A stretch of DNA of 64,000 bases from Lysobacterales bacterium (GTDB lineage Bacteria; Pseudomonadota; Gammaproteobacteria; Xanthomonadales; Xanthomonadaceae), in contig JAGRJY010000179.1 of the NCBI GenBank assembly GCA_020442465.1, forward strand, positions 45,328 through 109,327, written 5' to 3'. Position numbers and translations under genes: made by a program. Each line of letters starts with the position of its first letter. Positions within the stretch are counted from its first letter, which is position 1. The notes under the pieces were generated by a model, which was given only the letters and a program-made list of their open reading frames with translations, was not told where the DNA came from and did not search any database. Positions 39,515-50,078 of the stretch are shown piece by piece.

Positions 39515-42141
39515 GGAACGGTCCCGACCTCGAACTCGATCCTTCGGCCGCCGAGGCCTGGCTGGTCAGCACGCGCGCGCAATTGAACACCGAGTCAGAG
39601 CGACTCGAAAAAACGTTCGATGCCGGCGCCAGCGCCGCCGATCTGCTGGCGCAACGTTGCCGCGTCATCGACCAGGTGGTGCGCGGGGCCTGGCGCGTTG
39701 TCGCCGGCGAGCCGGCCGGGCTGGACCTGCTGGCCACCGGCGGCTACGGACGCGGCGAGCTGTATCCGCAATCCGACATCGACCTGCTGATTCTGGGCGA
39801 TCCGCCCGACCAGGAGGCGGCGCAGGGCCCGATCCAGCGCTTTCTGGCCGCACTCTGGGACGTGGGATTGCATCCCGGCCAGGCCACCCGAAGCATCCAC
39901 CAATGCGTGTCCGAGGCGGCGGCTGACCTGACGGTCATGACATCGCTGCTCGATGCCCGACTGTTGCACGGCAGCCAGCGTGCGCTGGAAGCGCTGCGGG
40001 CGGCCCTCGAGGCCGATCAGACCTGGGCACCGCCAGCGTTCTTCCGCGGCAAGCTCGAAGAGCTGCAGCAGCGCCATGCCCGCTACAACGACACCGCCTA
40101 CAACCTCGAGCCGAACATCAAGGAAGGCCCGGGCGGACTGCGCAACGTGCACACGCTGGCGTGGATGGCCAAACGCCTGTTCCGGGTGCCCGACCTGGGC
40201 GGGCTCAAGGTGCTGGGAATGCTGGGCGACGACGAGTCGGAAACGCTCGAACGCGAGTCCGAGAACATCTCCCGCCTGCGCATCGGCCTGCATCTGGTGG
40301 CCGGCCGCCGGGAAGAGCGTCTGCTGTTCGAACACCAGACCGCGCTGGCCACGCGGCTGGGCCTGCGTGACGTGCACCAGGAAAACCTGGCGGTTGAGCA
40401 GTTGATGCAGTCGTTCTTCCGCAGCGTGGCATTGATCATGCGGCTGTCGGACCGGCTGCTGCAGCGCTTCGACGAGAGCCTGTCGGGAAACCGGCAGGCG
40501 CAGCCCATCGACGACGAGTTCGAACACATCGGCGGCTACCTCCGGCTGCGCGACGAAACGGCCCTGCTCGAAGATCGCACCTTGCTGTTCCGCATGTTCC
40601 TGGCCTGGCAGGACCACCCGCAGCTGGTCGGCCTGCACTCCAACACCGCGCGCGCGGTCGGCGAGATGCTCGACCGGATCGACGAGACCTTCCGCGCCGA
40701 TGCCGAGGTCCGGCGCGTATTCATGGCGGTGATCCGCCACGAGTCCGCCGCCGACATTCTCGCGCGCATGGCCCATCTCGGCGTGCTGGGTCGCTACATG
40801 CCGGCATTCGGGCGCGTATCGGGACGCATGCAGTACGACCTGTTCCACGTCTACACGGTCGATCAGCACACGCTCACGGTGTTGCGCAACATCGCCAGCT
40901 TCCGGCTGGAAAGCTCCCGTCAGCGGTTCAGTCTGGCGTTCGAGGTGTGGCCGCGGCTGCGCAAGCCGGCACTGCTGCTGCTCGCCGGGCTGTTCCACGA
41001 TATCGCCAAGGGCCGCGGCGGCGACCATTCCGAGCTGGGTGAAGTCGATGCCCGTGCGTTCTGCACCGAACACGGACTTTCCGCGGCCGACACCGACCTG
41101 GTGGCCTGGCTGGTCCGCCAGCACCTGGTGATGAGCATCACCGCGCAGCGCCAGGACATCGCCGACCCCGAAGTCATTTCGAAGTTTGCCGAGTTCGTCG
41201 GCGAACGCGAGCGGCTGGACTATCTCTATCTGCTGACGGTGGCCGATATCGCCGGCACCAGTCCGAAACTGTGGAACGCCTGGAAAGACCGGCTGCTGGC
41301 CGATCTCTATGGCTCGACGCGGTTCGCCCTGCGTCGCGGCGTGCGCCATATCGCCCATGGCGAAGAACGCATCGCCGAGGCGCGTGAGGAGGCGCGGGCG
41401 GTGCTGCTCTCGCACGGACTCGAACAGGCGCGCATCGATGCGATATGGGAAGAGTTCCCCGACGAGAGTTTCCTGCGCTACCGGCCCGCCCAGGTGGCAT
41501 GGCAGACCATCGGCATTGCCGACGCCGAGCCCGGCAAGCCGCTGGTGCTGGTGCGCCCGCATGCACGCCCGGGGGCGCTGGAAGTGTTCGTGTACTCGGA
41601 AGATCGCGACGGCCTGTTCGCCGCCGTCACTGCCACCCTGGACAAGCTCGGCCTCAACGTGGTCGAGGCGCGCGTGGTGACCTCGACCCGGGGCATGAGC
41701 CTGGATACCTTCCAGGTGCTCGACGCCGGCAGCGAGTTCATTTCTCCCGAGCGCCGCGCCGCTACCGTCTCGGAGGGCCTCACCGAAGCCCTGAGCCGCT
41801 CACCCCTGCAGGTGACCGCCGTGCGCCGCGCCATCCCGCGCCAGCTCAAGCATTTCCAGGTGCCGCTTCGAGTCGAGTTCAGCATTACCCCGCAGGAGCG
41901 CACCGAATTCTCACTGGTCTGCACTGACCGGCCCGGGCTGCTCGCCCAGGTGTCCGGGGTGTTTCGTGACTGTGGGCTGCGCGTTCACGATGCGCGCATC
42001 GCGACCTTTGGCGAGCGCGTGGAAGACTTCTTCCAGCTGTCCGACGAACACGACCGCCCGCTGGACGACGCGGCCTGCGAACGCCTGCGCCAGGCATTGA
42101 GCGTGGCGATGGACAGCGAACGCCGGCCCAGCGCGGCCTGA
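39505..42141 (+). CDS. glnD: [Protein PII] uridylyltransferase / uridylyl-removing enzyme
   Basis: An 878-residue nitrogen sensor that uridylylates PII at low glutamine and removes UMP when glutamine is high. The nucleotidyltransferase site GGYGRGELYPQSDIDLLIL is near residue 78, the HD hydrolase motif FHDIAKGRGGDHSELG near residue 500, and two ACT domains fill the last 190 residues. The start is GTG 39505, inside the end of map. The PII gene itself is not in the window. Confidence 0.97.
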   Translation: MAVGNGPDLELDPSAAEAWLVSTRAQLNTESERLEKTFDAGASAADLLAQRCRVIDQVVRGAWRVVAGEPAGLDLLATGGYGRGELYPQSDIDLLILGDPPDQEAAQGPIQRFLAALWDVGLHPGQATRSIHQCVSEAAADLTVMTSLLDARLLHGSQRALEALRAALEADQTWAPPAFFRGKLEELQQRHARYNDTAYNLEPNIKEGPGGLRNVHTLAWMAKRLFRVPDLGGLKVLGMLGDDESETLERESENISRLRIGLHLVAGRREERLLFEHQTALATRLGLRDVHQENLAVEQLMQSFFRSVALIMRLSDRLLQRFDESLSGNRQAQPIDDEFEHIGGYLRLRDETALLEDRTLLFRMFLAWQDHPQLVGLHSNTARAVGEMLDRIDETFRADAEVRRVFMAVIRHESAADILARMAHLGVLGRYMPAFGRVSGRMQYDLFHVYTVDQHTLTVLRNIASFRLESSRQRFSLAFEVWPRLRKPALLLLAGLFHDIAKGRGGDHSELGEVDARAFCTEHGLSAADTDLVAWLVRQHLVMSITAQRQDIADPEVISKFAEFVGERERLDYLYLLTVADIAGTSPKLWNAWKDRLLADLYGSTRFALRRGVRHIAHGEERIAEAREEARAVLLSHGLEQARIDAIWEEFPDESFLRYRPAQVAWQTIGIADAEPGKPLVLVRPHARPGALEVFVYSEDRDGLFAAVTATLDKLGLNVVEARVVTSTRGMSLDTFQVLDAGSEFISPERRAATVSEGLTEALSRSPLQVTAVRRAIPRQLKHFQVPLRVEFSITPQERTEFSLVCTDRPGLLAQVSGVFRDCGLRVHDARIATFGERVEDFFQLSDEHDRPLDDAACERLRQALSVAMDSERRPSAA

Positions 42142-42256
42142 TCCCTGATCTTCGATCGCTGAGCTGCCGGATCGGGTGGTGCGAAAGCGCGTGATTCGGT
42201 TGCCAGCCATGCGCGCGGCACGCCACCATGCGCGCTGAACAATGGACGGGAACACC

Positions 42257-43081
42257 ATGAATCCGGATTGGCAGGACATCATCGAGTCGACCTTCGCCGC
42301 GCGCGCCGAACTGTCGGCCGAGGCCGTGCAGGCGCGGGCCGGCGAAGCCATCGACGGCGTGCTGGACGCGCTGGAAGCAGGAGCGCTGCGCGTGGCCAGC
42401 CCGCTGCCCGGCGGCGGCTGGCAGGTGCACGAGTGGGTCAAGAAGGCCGTGCTGCTGCACTTCAAGGTGCAACCGATGCAGGTGATGGAGGGGCAGCCGG
42501 CGCCGTTCTGGGACAAGGTGCCGATGCGTTTCTCCGACGCCACCGCCGATGCGTTCGCGCAGGTGGGCGCGCGCGTCGTGCCCGGTGCCATCGTACGGCG
42601 TGGCGCGCACCTCGGTCGCGACGCCGTGCTGATGCCGAGCTTCGTCAACATCGGTGCACACGTCGGGCCGGGCACCATGGTCGACACGTGGGCCACGGTG
42701 GGCTCGTGCGCACAGGTCGGCGCGCGTTGCCACCTGTCCGGAGGTGCCGGCATCGGCGGCGTGCTCGAGCCGCTGCAGGCCAGTCCGACCATCATCGAGG
42801 ACGACTGCTTCATCGGTGCGCGATCCGAAGTGGTCGAAGGCGTGATCGTCGAACGCGGCAGCGTGATCGGCATGGGCGTGTTTCTCGGCCAGAGCACCCG
42901 CATCTACGATCGTGCCAGCGGCGAGGTCAGCTACGGCCGCGTGCCGGCTGGGAGTGTCGTGGTATCGGGATCGTTGCCTGCCGCTGACGGCAGCCACAGT
43001 CTCTACTGCGCGGTGATCGTCAAGCGTGTCGACGAGAAGACCCGCAGCAAGACATCGATCAATGAGATGCTGAGGATGTGA
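42257..43081 (+). CDS. dapD: 2,3,4,5-tetrahydropyridine-2,6-dicarboxylate N-succinyltransferase
   Basis: A 274-residue left-handed beta-helix acyltransferase of the succinylase route to diaminopimelate and lysine. It has repeated hexapeptides, [20 protein letters not shown], and [15 protein letters not shown] with the family GG loop. The C-terminus ends [10 protein letters not shown], the usual pattern being K-x-x-INELLR. ATG 42257 is preferred over ATG 42242 because [13 protein letters not shown] fits the family. It lies 115 bases after glnD, an order shared with E. coli. Confidence 0.97.
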   Translation: MNPDWQDIIESTFAARAELSAEAVQARAGEAIDGVLDALEAGALRVASPLPGGGWQVHEWVKKAVLLHFKVQPMQVMEGQPAPFWDKVPMRFSDATADAFAQVGARVVPGAIVRRGAHLGRDAVLMPSFVNIGAHVGPGTMVDTWATVGSCAQVGARCHLSGGAGIGGVLEPLQASPTIIEDDCFIGARSEVVEGVIVERGSVIGMGVFLGQSTRIYDRASGEVSYGRVPAGSVVVSGSLPAADGSHSLYCAVIVKRVDEKTRSKTSINEMLRM

Positions 43082-43242
43082 GGCCGAGGGAGCAGCGACG
43101 AAGGTTCGGGGCGGAAAGGGCTCGCGGATCCTCCACCTGCCATCTCATCCGGTTGTCTTGATTGATGCTCCCCATGGAGAGCCTTGCGCCAACGCTTGCC
43201 TGATCCCGCGCCATCCCCCTTGACCGTTTCGAGAAATCCACC

Positions 43243-43602
43243 ATGACGACCAAGCTCTACGGGCTCGAAAAATGCTCCACCTGCGACAAGGCCCGCAACT
43301 GGCTGAAGCGTCACAGCATCGAGCACAGCTTCACGGACTACCGTGAGCAACGCATCGATGCTGCGACGCTGAAAGCCTGGGCCCGGCAATTGGGTGGGTT
43401 CGAAAAGCTGGTGAACCGGACATCGATGACCTGGCGTAACTTGCCCGAAGCACGTCGACAGCCAGGCAGCGATGCCGAGTGGACCTTGTTGATCAAGGAG
43501 TATCCGGCCCTCGTGCGTCGGCCCGTCACGCTCACCGAGGACGGTGCCGTCACCGTGGGCTTCACCGACACGCAGTACAAGCTCCGGTTCGGCGCCGACT
43601 GA
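43243..43602 (+). CDS. ArsC/Spx-family reductase (YffB-like)
   Basis: A 119-residue thioredoxin-fold protein. [11 protein letters not shown] near residue 11 has the CxxC motif. [11 protein letters not shown] in the middle and the [17 protein letters not shown]-terminal motif match YffB-type ArsC-family proteins. True arsenate reductase activity is doubtful for this subfamily; glutathione-linked reduction has been suggested. It overlaps dapE by one base, the same neighbour as in E. coli (yffB-dapE). Confidence 0.88.
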   Translation: MTTKLYGLEKCSTCDKARNWLKRHSIEHSFTDYREQRIDAATLKAWARQLGGFEKLVNRTSMTWRNLPEARRQPGSDAEWTLLIKEYPALVRRPVTLTEDGAVTVGFTDTQYKLRFGAD

Positions 43603-44744
43603 TGTCGTTGACAGCCGTCCAGTCGCTGACGATGGCGCTGATGCGCAGGGTGTCCGTCACGCCTGACGACGCCGGATGTCAGGCGCTCATCGCCGAGCGA
43701 CTCGGTCAGGCCGGCTGCAGCGTTGAGTCGATCCGGTTCGGCGACGTCGACAATCTCTGGGTCTCGCTCGGAGACGCCGGGCCCACCCTGTGTTTTCTCG
43801 GTCACACCGACGTGGTGCCAAGCGGCCCGGCTGAACACTGGACGAGCGCACCGTTCGAGCCGACGTTGCGCGGCGGCAAGCTGTTCGGTCGTGGCGCCGC
43901 CGACATGAAAGGCAGCGTCGCGGCTTTTGTGCTGGCCATGGAGGCCCTGGCTGCGGGCCGCTCGGCGTGGCGCGGTCGCGTGGCGATGCTGCTCACCTCC
44001 GACGAAGAGGGTGACGCGATCGATGGCGTGCGACGCGTCGCAGATCTGTTTCACGCGCGCGGCGAACGCATTGACTACTGTCTGGTCGGCGAGCCGTCGT
44101 CGTCCGGGCGTCTGGGTGACGTGGTGCGCATCGGGCGGCGTGGCTCGCTGACCGCCAACGTCGAGATCCTCGGCAAGCAGGGTCACGTCGCCTACCCGCA
44201 GCTCGCCGACAATCCGATTCATCGCATGCTGCCGGCCTTGAGCGAGCTGACGTCCCGGCAGTGGGATGCAACCCCTTATCCGGACTTTCCACCGACCTCG
44301 CTGCAGATCGCCAATGTGCAGGCCGGCACCGGTGCGAGCAACGTGATCCCCGGCGTGGCGACCGTGCAGTTCAACCTGCGCTACTCGCCGCGCTGGCAGG
44401 CCGACGCGCTGATCGCCGAGATCGAAGCCCTGCTCGCGCGTCATGGCCTGACCACGCGCATCCGCTGGCACCGTTCCGGCGAGCCCTTCCACACCGCCGA
44501 TGGGGTCTTGCGTGCGGCGGTGCGGGACGCGGTGCGCGAGCACTGCGGACGGGACGCCGACGAGAACACCGGCGGGGGCACCTCGGACGGTCGCTTCATT
44601 GCGCCGCTCGGCGCCGAAGTGGTTGAACTGGGCCCGATCAACGCATCCATCCATCAGGTGGACGAACATGTCGATCTGGAAGACCTCGAGCGCCTGCCGC
44701 AGCTCTATGCGGACATCGCGCTTCGCGTGCTGGGCCAACACTAG
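43602..44744 (+). CDS. dapE: Succinyl-diaminopimelate desuccinylase
   Basis: A 380-residue di-zinc M20-family amidohydrolase of the lysine/diaminopimelate pathway. Zinc ligands and catalytic residues are in [35 protein letters not shown] (catalytic Glu) and [26 protein letters not shown] near the C-terminus is a family signature. The N-succinyl-aminotransferase of this pathway (argD/dapC) is not in the window. Confidence 0.97.
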   Translation: MSLTAVQSLTMALMRRVSVTPDDAGCQALIAERLGQAGCSVESIRFGDVDNLWVSLGDAGPTLCFLGHTDVVPSGPAEHWTSAPFEPTLRGGKLFGRGAADMKGSVAAFVLAMEALAAGRSAWRGRVAMLLTSDEEGDAIDGVRRVADLFHARGERIDYCLVGEPSSSGRLGDVVRIGRRGSLTANVEILGKQGHVAYPQLADNPIHRMLPALSELTSRQWDATPYPDFPPTSLQIANVQAGTGASNVIPGVATVQFNLRYSPRWQADALIAEIEALLARHGLTTRIRWHRSGEPFHTADGVLRAAVRDAVREHCGRDADENTGGGTSDGRFIAPLGAEVVELGPINASIHQVDEHVDLEDLERLPQLYADIALRVLGQH

Positions 44745-45633
44745 GCGCTCGCCTGCCCTGCGCAGTGCGGCAGCTGCCGTGTTCGCAGCGTGCCTGGTGG
44801 TCATGCACGCCAAGGCTGACGCCCAGTCAGAGGTGACCCAGGAGCCCGCAGGCACGATTGCCGACCCGGCGCGGTACCAGACTTTCGTTCCACCGCTGCA
44901 ATTCGATTCGTTGCAGCGCGGACTGGGGTTGCGCGTGTACCTGCCGCCCGGCTACGCAAGCGGCACGCGACGCTATCCCGTGTTGTACCTGTTCGACGGG
45001 CAAAACCTGTTCGATGCGCGCACCAGCTATGCGGGCGAATGGGAGGTCGATGAAGCGCTGGACCTGGAGTTTCGGCGCAGCGGGTTTGCCGCGATCGTCG
45101 TCGGTATCGATCACGGCGGCGAACGACGCATCAACGAGCTGAGCGCGTGGCCCGATCCGCAATTCGGAGCCGGCGACTTCGACGCCGTGCTCGCCGAGTT
45201 GGTGCACGTGCTGAAACCTTTCGTGGACGCCAGCTACCGAACCCGGAGCGGGCGCGACGCAACGCTGATCGGAGGCAGTTCGCTGGGTGGGCTCGCGGCG
45301 TTGTATGCGGTGCTTCAGCGTCCGCAGACCTTCGGCCGGGCAATGGTGTTCTCGCCCTCGCTGTGGATTTCGGAGCAGGCGTTCTGGCTGGCGCGTCGCG
45401 CGCCCGGCATCGAGGGGAGCAGGGTTTATCTCTACGCGGGGACGGCAGAGGGCGATGACATGGTCGACGCCGCGCGACGGATGCAGGGAGTTCTGCAGGG
45501 CCGATCAGGCGTGGCGGTGCGGCTCGGCATCGGCGAAGGGCAGGGCCACAACGAAGCAGCGTGGCGAGTAGCCTGGCCCGATGCGCTGCGCTGGCTGTTC
45601 CGGATCGAAGAACAGGCTGGCGAAAAAGACTGA
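44707..45633 (+). CDS. Secreted alpha/beta-hydrolase esterase (esterase D-like)
   Basis: A 308-residue protein with an N-terminal signal peptide (hydrophobic stretch [20 protein letters not shown]). Hydrolase features are [14 protein letters not shown], the nucleophile elbow GGSSLGG (GxSxG), the MVFSPSLWI strand and a late His in GQGHNEAAW. Similar enzymes include IroE and esterase D-like proteins; the substrate is unknown. The start is uncertain: the ATG at 44707 lies inside the end of dapE; no better start gives a signal peptide. Confidence 0.8.
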   Translation: MRTSRFACWANTRRSPALRSAAAAVFAACLVVMHAKADAQSEVTQEPAGTIADPARYQTFVPPLQFDSLQRGLGLRVYLPPGYASGTRRYPVLYLFDGQNLFDARTSYAGEWEVDEALDLEFRRSGFAAIVVGIDHGGERRINELSAWPDPQFGAGDFDAVLAELVHVLKPFVDASYRTRSGRDATLIGGSSLGGLAALYAVLQRPQTFGRAMVFSPSLWISEQAFWLARRAPGIEGSRVYLYAGTAEGDDMVDAARRMQGVLQGRSGVAVRLGIGEGQGHNEAAWRVAWPDALRWLFRIEEQAGEKD

Positions 45634-45652
45634 GGCCGCGAACAGCGGCCTC
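45622..45652 (-). terminator. Terminator of the 45689-46108 gene
   Basis: GAGGCCGC (45632-45639) and GCGGCCTC (45645-45652) pair with a five-base loop; on the minus strand the stem is followed, after four bases, by TTTTT. The hairpin also lies right at the stop of the esterase gene and could act from both sides. Confidence 0.6.
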
Positions 45653-45688
45653 GATCAGTCCGAACTTTGGAGAAGCGTTGCCGGGCGA

Positions 45689-46108
45689 TCAGGCCGCCAT
45701 GCGCAGCGCCAGCGCGCGCTCGTGCAGCTCGCGGTAGTTGCCCAGTTCGCGCGCCACTTCTTCATGCAGCTGGCGCATGCCCGAGAACGTCGAGTCGCGG
45801 GTTTCGTGGAACACGACGGCGATCCACGTGGACAGGCCGCGGAAGCGCACTTGCTCGTGGCTATTGCGCATCTTCTCGAACGAGGTTTCTGCCGCATCGC
45901 CCCAGGGTGCATAGGCGTTGACGCTGGTCGACGCGTAGAAGCGCGGGGTCGGGTGGTTGGCGGCACGCTGGCTCTCGCCGTAGATCATCGCGGCAAGCAC
46001 CGAGCGCTTGCCGTGCGGCAGGCTGTTGAGCAGGGCGCGGATGTGGCGCCAGTGGCGGCGGAGCAGGGTCAGCCGGGCGAGCGCAAGCAAGCTGGTCAGG
46101 AATTTCAT
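45689..46108 (-). CDS. Unknown protein, 139 residues
   Basis: Not recognised as a named family. The N-terminus is hydrophobic and basic (MKFLTSLLALARLTLLRRHWR), perhaps a membrane-associated helix, followed by RALLNSLPHGKRSVLAAMIYGE, a YASTSVNAYAPWGDA stretch and an amphipathic helical C-terminal half. The ATG at 46108 has AGAGG upstream, the codon use matches neighbours and a terminator follows, so it is probably real. Function cannot be stated. Confidence 0.7.
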   Translation of the reverse strand: MKFLTSLLALARLTLLRRHWRHIRALLNSLPHGKRSVLAAMIYGESQRAANHPTPRFYASTSVNAYAPWGDAAETSFEKMRNSHEQVRFRGLSTWIAVVFHETRDSTFSGMRQLHEEVARELGNYRELHERALALRMAA

Positions 46109-46450
46109 AACTACCTCTGGTTGGTCCAAGTCGAGGCCGAAAACGGCCTACTCGGGTCTTGCGCGCCCCTGTCGCGAATCGGACCCAGCCACAAACGTTT
46201 CCAAGTGCTCCGTATCAAGGCGAATTGACGCGGTGCGTCACATTTAAGCCTAAAACGGCAGGCGCAGTGTGCCGTAGTTCACGTTTCAGCGCAATAGGGT
46301 GAATGTTCACTGAATCAAGCGCCGTTCGTGCGCCAGATTGTGAACGATTGCAAACTTTTGCAGGCCCCATGTCGCGGGCGGCTGACGCAGACGGACAGGC
46401 GGTCTGTCCGTCTCGGGGCGGCGTTGGGGTCGCGACGCGCCGCTGACTGC
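46109..46450. other. 342-base intergenic region with palindromes
   Basis: No coding sequence is supported. It holds, from left to right, AGGCCG-AAAA-CGGCCT (46134-46149), TGACGC-GGT-GCGTCA (46226-46240), GTGAA-TG-TTCAC (46299-46310) and AGACGGACAG-N5-CTGTCCGTCT (46389-46413). The last lies 38 bases after the parC stop and may serve as its terminator, although no T-run follows. The middle two could be operators for the 45689-46108 gene. AT content is higher than in the flanking genes. Confidence 0.55.
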
Positions 46451-48703
46451 CTATTCGCCGGCGAGCAATCCGTCCACGCGCTGGAATCCGCGCGGCAAGG
46501 CGTTGCCGCGGGTCGCGCGCGTGCCGCAATAGGCCTGCAGGTCGCGCCAGACCAGGGTCAACTTGCGCTGGCCGCAGAACAGGGTCAGCTCGCCGCCGGC
46601 GCGGATGACGGCGACGTGCTGTACGAGCTCTTCGCCGCTCTTCAGCTTGGCGGGCGGAATCTGGATCAGCTTGTTGCCCTTGCCCTTGTCGAGCTCGGGC
46701 AGGTCGGCCAGCGGGAAGGCGAGCAGGTGCCCGCCACTGGTGATCGCCACCACCAGTTCGGCATCCTGCGCCGGCAACGGTGCCGGGCGCAGCACCTGGG
46801 CGCCTGCGGGCAGGCTGAGCAGCTGTTTGCCCGCCTTGTTCCTGCCGATCAGGTTCTCGAGTCGGGTGGTGAAACCATAGCCGTGGCTGGAAGCAAGCAG
46901 GAAGCGCTGATCCGGCTCGCCCATCAGACAGGCCACGAAGCCACAGCCCGATGCTGGCGTGAATCGGCCAGTCAGCGGCTCGCCCGCGCCGCGGGCGGAC
47001 GGCAGGCTGTGCGCCGGCGTCGAATAGGCGCGACCTGCCGAATCGAGGAACACCGCTTGTTGGGTGCTGCGACCGCGGGCGAAGTCGAGCAGACGGTCGC
47101 CCTCCTTGTAGCTCAGTGCCGCAGCGTCGACCTCATGACCCTTGGCCGCGCGGGCCCAGCCCTTTTCCGACAGCACGACCGTCACCGGCTCGGAGGGAAG
47201 AATCTCGGTCTCCGACAGCGCTTGCGCTGCTTCGCGTGCCACCAGAGGTGAACGGCGAGCATCGCCGAACTTCTTGGCGTCGGTGAGCAGCTCTTCCTTC
47301 AGCTTCTTCTTCAGCTTGGCGGGCGAGCCGAGTACGGCGATCAGTTCGCTCTGCTCCTTGGCCAGCGCGTCCTGCTCGCCGCGGATTTTCATTTCCTCGA
47401 GACGCGCAAGCTGGCGCAGCCGGGTCTCGAGGATGTAGTCGGTCTGCGCCTCGGTGAGCTCGAACCGCGCCATCAGCACCGCCTTGGGATCGTCCTCGGT
47501 GCGGATGATGCGAATGACCTCGTCGAGATTGAGAAAGGCCGTGAGCAAGCCTTCCAGCAGGTGCAATCGTCGTTCGACCTTGTCGAGGCGATGGCGCAGA
47601 CGTCGGGTCAGGGTGTCGCGCCGGAAGGTCAGCCACTCGTCGAGCAGTGCCTTCAGTGGCTTGACCTGCGGTCGTCCATCGAGGCCGATCACGTTGAAGT
47701 TGACGCGGTAGCTGCGCTCGAGGTCGGTGGTCGCGAACAGGTGACCGAGCAGCGCTTCGATATCGACACGGTTCGACCGCGGCACCAGCACGATGCGCGT
47801 CGGGTTGGCATGGTCGGATTCGTCGCGCAGGTCTTCCAGCCACGGCAGCTTCTTCGCCCGCATCTGCTGGGCGATCTGTTCCATCACCTTGCTCGGGCTG
47901 ACCTGATGGGGCAGGGCGGTGATCACGATCTGACCGCCCTCGCGCGTCCACACCGCCCGCGCGCGCACGCTGCCGTTGCCGGTTTCATACATCTTCAGCA
48001 GATCGCCGGCCGGAGTGATGATCTCCGCGGCCGTGGGGAAATCGGGGCCGCGCATGTGCTCGCACAGGTCGCGGGTACTGGCCTGGGGGTCGTCGAGCAG
48101 GCGCACGCAGGCGCTGACCACTTCGTTGAGATTGTGCGGCGGAATGTCCGTCGCCATGCCGACCGCGATGCCGGTCGTGCCGTTGAGCAGCAGGTTGGGC
48201 AGGCGCGCCGGCAGCCAGGAGGGTTCCTCCAGAGTGCCGTCGAAATTCGCCGACCAGTCGACGGTGCCCTGTCCGACTTCGCCCAGCAGCACTTCGGCCA
48301 GCGGCGTCAGCTTGCACTCGGTATAGCGCATCGCTGCAAACGACTTGGGGTCTTCGCTGGAGCCGAAATTGCCTTGGCCGTCGATCAGCGGATAGCGGAA
48401 CGAGAACGGCTGCGCCATCAGCACCAGCGCCTCGTAGCACGCGGAGTCGCCGTGCGGATGGAACTTGCCGATCACGTCGCCAACCGTTCGTGCCGATTTC
48501 TTCGGCTTCGATCCCGCATCCAGGCCGAGCTCGCTCATTGCGTAGACGATGCGGCGCTGCACCGGCTTCAGGCCGTCGCCGAGGAACGGCAGGGCCCGGT
48601 CGAGCACCACATACATCGAATAGTCGAGGTAGGCGCGCTCGGCGTACTCGTGAAGCGGAATCTGCTCGAAGCCGTGAAAACTCTGCCGCGTCGGTCCAGT
48701 CAT
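46451..48703 (-). CDS. parC: DNA topoisomerase IV subunit A
   Basis: A 750-residue subunit that cuts and rejoins DNA to unlink daughter chromosomes. The catalytic Tyr is residue 127 in [10 protein letters not shown]. The quinolone region [11 protein letters not shown] has Ser87 and Glu91, matching E. coli Ser80 and Glu84, the sensitive type. A beta-propeller-like C-terminal domain is present but short. GyrA is excluded by length and the absence of the GyrA-box. It is transcribed away from the EF-hand cassette. parE is not in the window. Confidence 0.97.
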   Translation of the reverse strand: MTGPTRQSFHGFEQIPLHEYAERAYLDYSMYVVLDRALPFLGDGLKPVQRRIVYAMSELGLDAGSKPKKSARTVGDVIGKFHPHGDSACYEALVLMAQPFSFRYPLIDGQGNFGSSEDPKSFAAMRYTECKLTPLAEVLLGEVGQGTVDWSANFDGTLEEPSWLPARLPNLLLNGTTGIAVGMATDIPPHNLNEVVSACVRLLDDPQASTRDLCEHMRGPDFPTAAEIITPAGDLLKMYETGNGSVRARAVWTREGGQIVITALPHQVSPSKVMEQIAQQMRAKKLPWLEDLRDESDHANPTRIVLVPRSNRVDIEALLGHLFATTDLERSYRVNFNVIGLDGRPQVKPLKALLDEWLTFRRDTLTRRLRHRLDKVERRLHLLEGLLTAFLNLDEVIRIIRTEDDPKAVLMARFELTEAQTDYILETRLRQLARLEEMKIRGEQDALAKEQSELIAVLGSPAKLKKKLKEELLTDAKKFGDARRSPLVAREAAQALSETEILPSEPVTVVLSEKGWARAAKGHEVDAAALSYKEGDRLLDFARGRSTQQAVFLDSAGRAYSTPAHSLPSARGAGEPLTGRFTPASGCGFVACLMGEPDQRFLLASSHGYGFTTRLENLIGRNKAGKQLLSLPAGAQVLRPAPLPAQDAELVVAITSGGHLLAFPLADLPELDKGKGNKLIQIPPAKLKSGEELVQHVAVIRAGGELTLFCGQRKLTLVWRDLQAYCGTRATRGNALPRGFQRVDGLLAGE

Positions 48704-48981
48704 GGTTGCCCGGGATGTTCGGTGAAGCGCGGAATTCTAGCCCGGATGCCGATTCGGGATGTGGTCGACCAAGCCGTCAGGGCGCCATGCGCGCAGGCGC
48801 GACCGGGCTGCGCCGTGCGATGCCGGCGTCGCCCGGAGCGTGCACGGGCGTCCCACCTGAACCCGTGCTAAAACGGAGCCTGTTGCAGCCGGGCGAAGAT
48901 CGCAGGAAATCCTGCCGGGAAGCGTTGAAGGGATGAATGCGGCGCAGCGGGCGCCGTCAGAACCCGAACAGGAGACAACGC

Positions 48982-49470
48982 ATGCATACTCACCGCGAAA
49001 CACGACGGCCGGGCGCAGCGAAACAGTGTGCCCTGACCTTGGCGCTGCTGCTGCTGGCGCCGCTGTCCATGGCGGCGCCGGGGCCGGAGGGCCAACACGG
49101 ACCCGGCGAACGATTTGCCCAGTTCGACACCAATGGCGACGGCGTGGTGACCCGTGCGGAAGCCGCCGCCGAAGCAGCATCACGTCGCGCTGCGATCGAC
49201 GCCAATGGCGATGGAGAGATCAGCTTCGAGGAAATGTCCACCCACCGCCAGGCCCGTCGCGAGCAGTGGGCGCGTGATCGCTTCGCCCAGCTCGACAGCA
49301 ATGGTGACGGCAAGGTCAGCGTGGACGAGCTGCCCGACCCCGGAGCGCGGATGTTCGATCTGCTCGACGCGGACGACGATGGACGCATCACCCGCGAAGA
49401 AATGGATCGCGCGCGCGAGCACCGCCGGCACCGTGGGGGAGCCGGGCGCGGCCCGGCGCGCGGCGGCTGA
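48982..49470 (+). CDS. Secreted EF-hand (calmodulin-like) protein
   Basis: A 162-residue protein with a signal peptide (hydrophobic CALTLALLLLAPLSMAAP) and four canonical 12-residue calcium loops: DTNGDGVVTRAE, DANGDGEISFEE, DSNGDGKVSVDE and DADDDGRITREE. A basic Gly/Arg/His-rich tail follows. It should bind calcium in the periplasm or outside the cell. AGGAGA precedes the ATG at 48982. The ECF sigma factor gene starts 41 bases downstream, suggesting one operon. Confidence 0.88.
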   Translation: MHTHRETRRPGAAKQCALTLALLLLAPLSMAAPGPEGQHGPGERFAQFDTNGDGVVTRAEAAAEAASRRAAIDANGDGEISFEEMSTHRQARREQWARDRFAQLDSNGDGKVSVDELPDPGARMFDLLDADDDGRITREEMDRAREHRRHRGGAGRGPARGG

Positions 49471-49511
49471 CCGGCAGCGATGGACGGAGCGACGTGTGCC
49501 TGTGAGCGCGC

Positions 49512-50078
49512 GTGAACGACGAGCTTCAAGCCGAAGCCGATTGCATGCGTCGCTTTGCCAACGGCGACGCAGCGGCCGGCCAGTTCCTGCTCGACCGCTA
49601 TCTCGATCGACTGCATGCCAGCGTGTACCGCTGGCTGCAGGACACCGGCGACACCGAGGACATCTGCCAGGAGAGTTTTCTGCGGCTCTGGAAGCAGGCA
49701 CCCCGCTGGGAGTCGAAGGCGCGGGTCGGCACCTGGCTGACCACCGTGGCGCTCAATCTCGCCCGCGACCGGCTTCGTCAGCGAGCGCAGCGGGAAGTGA
49801 GCGCGCTCGATGTCGAGGCCGAGGACGCGGCGGCAGGCCCTGCCCAGCAGGCCGCCAGCAGCGAACTCTCCGAGGCCTTGCAGCAGGCCGTGCGCGGATT
49901 GCCGGAGCGGCAGCGCGAGGCGGTGCTGCTGGCCCACGTCGAACAGTTTTCGCAAGCGGAGGCGGCGGCCATCATGGGTGTCAGCGAGGGCGCGCTCGAA
50001 TCCTTGCTGGTCCGGGCCAAACGGGCATTGAGGGTGCCGCTCGCCGCATGGCGGGCAGGGGGACACGATGAACAGTGA
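49512..50078 (+). CDS. ECF-type RNA polymerase sigma factor
   Basis: A 188-residue sigma-70 family protein with region 2 at about residues 20-90 (LLDRYLDRLHASVYRWLQD, DTEDICQESFLRLWKQ) and region 4 at about 125-180 (LPERQREAVLLAHVEQFSQAEAA, then MGVSEGALESLLVRAKRAL), and no region 3. The start is GTG 49512. It overlaps the next gene by 11 bases, a common sign of a sigma/anti-sigma pair. Confidence 0.93.
   Translation: MNDELQAEADCMRRFANGDAAAGQFLLDRYLDRLHASVYRWLQDTGDTEDICQESFLRLWKQAPRWESKARVGTWLTTVALNLARDRLRQRAQREVSALDVEAEDAAAGPAQQAASSELSEALQQAVRGLPERQREAVLLAHVEQFSQAEAAAIMGVSEGALESLLVRAKRALRVPLAAWRAGGHDEQ

Noticed and set aside
44500..44706. Upstream extension of the esterase gene inside dapE
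   Set aside because: The frame continues, but the translation there is the shadow of dapE and would put the signal peptide in the middle of the protein.
47561..48871. 436-codon open frame on the plus strand
   Set aside because: Antisense to parC, which is intact and highly conserved.
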